A DNA stretch of 23,177 nucleotides, from NCBI GenBank assembly GCA_964505415.1, contig CAZDHW010000022.1:1-23177 (forward strand). The letters are read 5' to 3'. Position numbers and translations under genes: made by a program. The notes under the pieces were generated by a model. It searched no databases. It saw nothing but the letters and a program-made list of their open reading frames with translations, and was not told the origin of the DNA. Below, one piece after another: positions 22,816-23,177 of the stretch (its first letter is position 1; the number at the start of each line of letters is the position of its first letter). This DNA is from DTDR01 sp964505415. GTDB taxonomy: Bacteria > Hydrothermota > Tepidihabitantia > Tepidihabitantales > DTDR01.

Positions 22816-22843
22816 ATTATATCCATTTTCATATTTTTGTCAA
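22816..22843 (-). promoter_or_regulatory. Consensus sigma-70 promoter for recJ-rlmI
   Basis: On the minus strand TTGACA (22838-22843) and TATAAT (22816-22821) are perfect hexamers with a 16-bp spacer. ATG 22813 begins only 2 bp after the -10 and would lie upstream of a normal start site. ATG 22804 would sit about 5 nt from the 5' end. No Shine-Dalgarno is visible for either. Confidence 0.85.
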
Positions 22844-22927
22844 AATAGTGCCATATTTTTCTGCGGTTACAATAGTAAACTGCGACAAATAATAAAAAGA
22901 AGAATATTCTCCAAAATTAACTATATT

Positions 22928-22953
22928 ATAAGTTATGTAATTTAATAACTTAT
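22928..22953. repeat. 9-bp inverted repeat, 8-bp spacer
   Basis: ATAAGTTAT (22928-22936) and ATAACTTAT (22945-22953) form a perfect dyad. It lies about 23-48 bp upstream of the sigma-54-like element on the + strand, and about 110 bp upstream of the recJ promoter on the minus strand. It could be an activator site or a weak hairpin. Confidence 0.4.
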
Positions 22954-22975
22954 TATTATTTTTTAATATACATTG

Positions 22976-22991
22976 TGGCATATAAATTGCA
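22976..22991 (+). promoter_or_regulatory. Sigma-54-like -24/-12 promoter element
   Basis: TGGCA and TTGCA occur in the right phase: GG and GC are separated by exactly 10 bp, as in the sigma-54 consensus TGGCAC-N5-TTGCW. A start is predicted near 23002. No gene starts downstream, but an intrinsic terminator follows within about 70 bp. A chance match is possible, and rpoN has not been seen because it is outside the window. Confidence 0.3.
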
Positions 22992-23001
22992 TATGTTAAA
23001 T

Positions 23002-23073
23002 TGGTCTCTCCAGTGCTAATAAGATGCCAAAAATCTGGTTGGCAAAAGGGCAGTTTAAAAACTGCCCTTTTTT
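23002..23073 (+). ncRNA. Possible small RNA between sigma-54-like promoter and terminator
   Basis: If the element at 22976-22991 is active, a transcript of about 70 nt would run to the terminator. It would fold a 5-bp hairpin GCCAA/TTGGC (23026-23043, 8-nt loop) followed directly by the terminator hairpin. I recognise no known RNA family. The 5' end is a guess from promoter spacing. Confidence 0.2.
23044..23073. terminator. Intrinsic terminator, probably bidirectional
   Basis: The stem AAAAGGGCAGTT pairs with AACTGCCCTTTT, followed on the + strand by a T-rich tract. On the minus strand it directly follows the stop of the partial CDS at 23072 and ends in four T. It thus can serve the minus-strand gene and any + strand transcript from the left. 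Confidence 0.85.
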
Positions 23074-23177
23074 ATTTTATAATAATAATTTTAAATTCTT
23101 TTTTAGTTTGTAGATTTTTGATAACGTAAATTCCGGAAGGCAAATTTTTAATTTCTAAATTACCGTTTTTCTTTATT
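23072..23177 (-). CDS. C-terminus of a secreted protein with Por-type sorting-like domain (partial)
   Basis: A reading frame enters from the right edge and ends at TAA 23072-23074, giving the last 34 residues. They include 'GNLEIKNLPSGIYVIKNL' and end 'KKEFKIIIIK', the normal ending of type A C-terminal sorting/FlgD-Ig-like domains (LxSGxYxxxL...KxxxxK). The intrinsic terminator lies immediately downstream, which supports a real gene end. The remainder is outside the window, so the protein's function is unknown. Confidence 0.75.
   Translation of the reverse strand, partial: IKKNGNLEIKNLPSGIYVIKNLQTKKEFKIIIIK

Noticed and set aside
22861..22886. Small hairpin TTAC-AATA-GTAA flanked by CTGCG direct repeats
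   Set aside because: Only a 4-bp stem and 5-bp repeats; within chance for this composition.
23023..23110. Short + strand ORF beginning MPKIWLAKGQFK near the right end
   Set aside because: Runs through the terminator hairpin and the antisense of the partial secreted protein; no Shine-Dalgarno.
1..23177. CRISPR array, insertion sequence, prophage or toxin-antitoxin genes
   Set aside because: No regular repeat-spacer pattern, transposase, integrase or phage protein was seen on either strand.

Overview
The window is strongly AT-rich and densely packed. Its proteins are rich in Lys, Glu and Ile, and the tRNA acceptor stem is all G-C, which together hint at a thermophile. It encodes a diderm envelope: a PorV/PorQ-type outer-membrane barrel, ExbB/ExbD/TonB, and three proteins ending in FlgD-Ig or Por-sorting-like domains. 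Lipid, tRNA-modification and translation genes are bacterial. This combination resembles uncultured lineages such as candidate division WOR-3 (Stahlbacteria/Hydrothermae) or relatives. That placement is from memory of gene content and style, not from a search.

Left arm (309-8805, + strand): eight overlapping or abutting genes that look like one operon. They encode a secreted Ig-like repeat protein, a PorV/PorQ-like barrel with a FlgD-Ig tail, an 800-residue TPR protein, ExbB, two ExbD paralogues, TonB, and a periplasmic FlgD-Ig protein with a degenerate OmpA-like end. It reads as a proton-motive-force-driven inner/outer membrane machine with its own surface components. The second ExbD lacks the membrane aspartate that the first one keeps.

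Middle: a minus-strand operon acpP-fabF-coaE-(orotate-PRT-like) runs from 11963 down to 8825. It diverges from the rpmH-rnpA-yidD-yidC-jag-mnmE cluster, followed by a UspA-like gene, a PTS EIIA gene and a secreted ComEC-type metallo-hydrolase (12064-17803). Near-consensus promoters for the two operons sit back to back around a 10-bp palindrome. The rpmH promoter ends so close to the ATG that the mRNA should be leaderless. The usual rpmH neighbour dnaA is absent, and acpP takes its place.

Right arm: elongator tRNA-Met (CAU), then ilvE, rpiB and a UPF0282 metallo-beta-lactamase-fold protein on the + strand, facing a minus-strand recJ-rlmI pair. recJ also has a near-leaderless consensus promoter. 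The last 350 bases hold a 9-bp dyad, a sigma-54-like -24/-12 element, two hairpins including an intrinsic terminator, and the C-terminus of another secreted protein running off the edge.

The most novel points are the ExbB-ExbD-ExbD*-TonB-PorV-TPR module, the asymmetric ExbD pair, the N-terminally extended phosphoribosyltransferase, the Jag protein without R3H signature residues, the leaderless promoters with a constant 16-bp spacer, and the possible sigma-54-driven small RNA near the right end.
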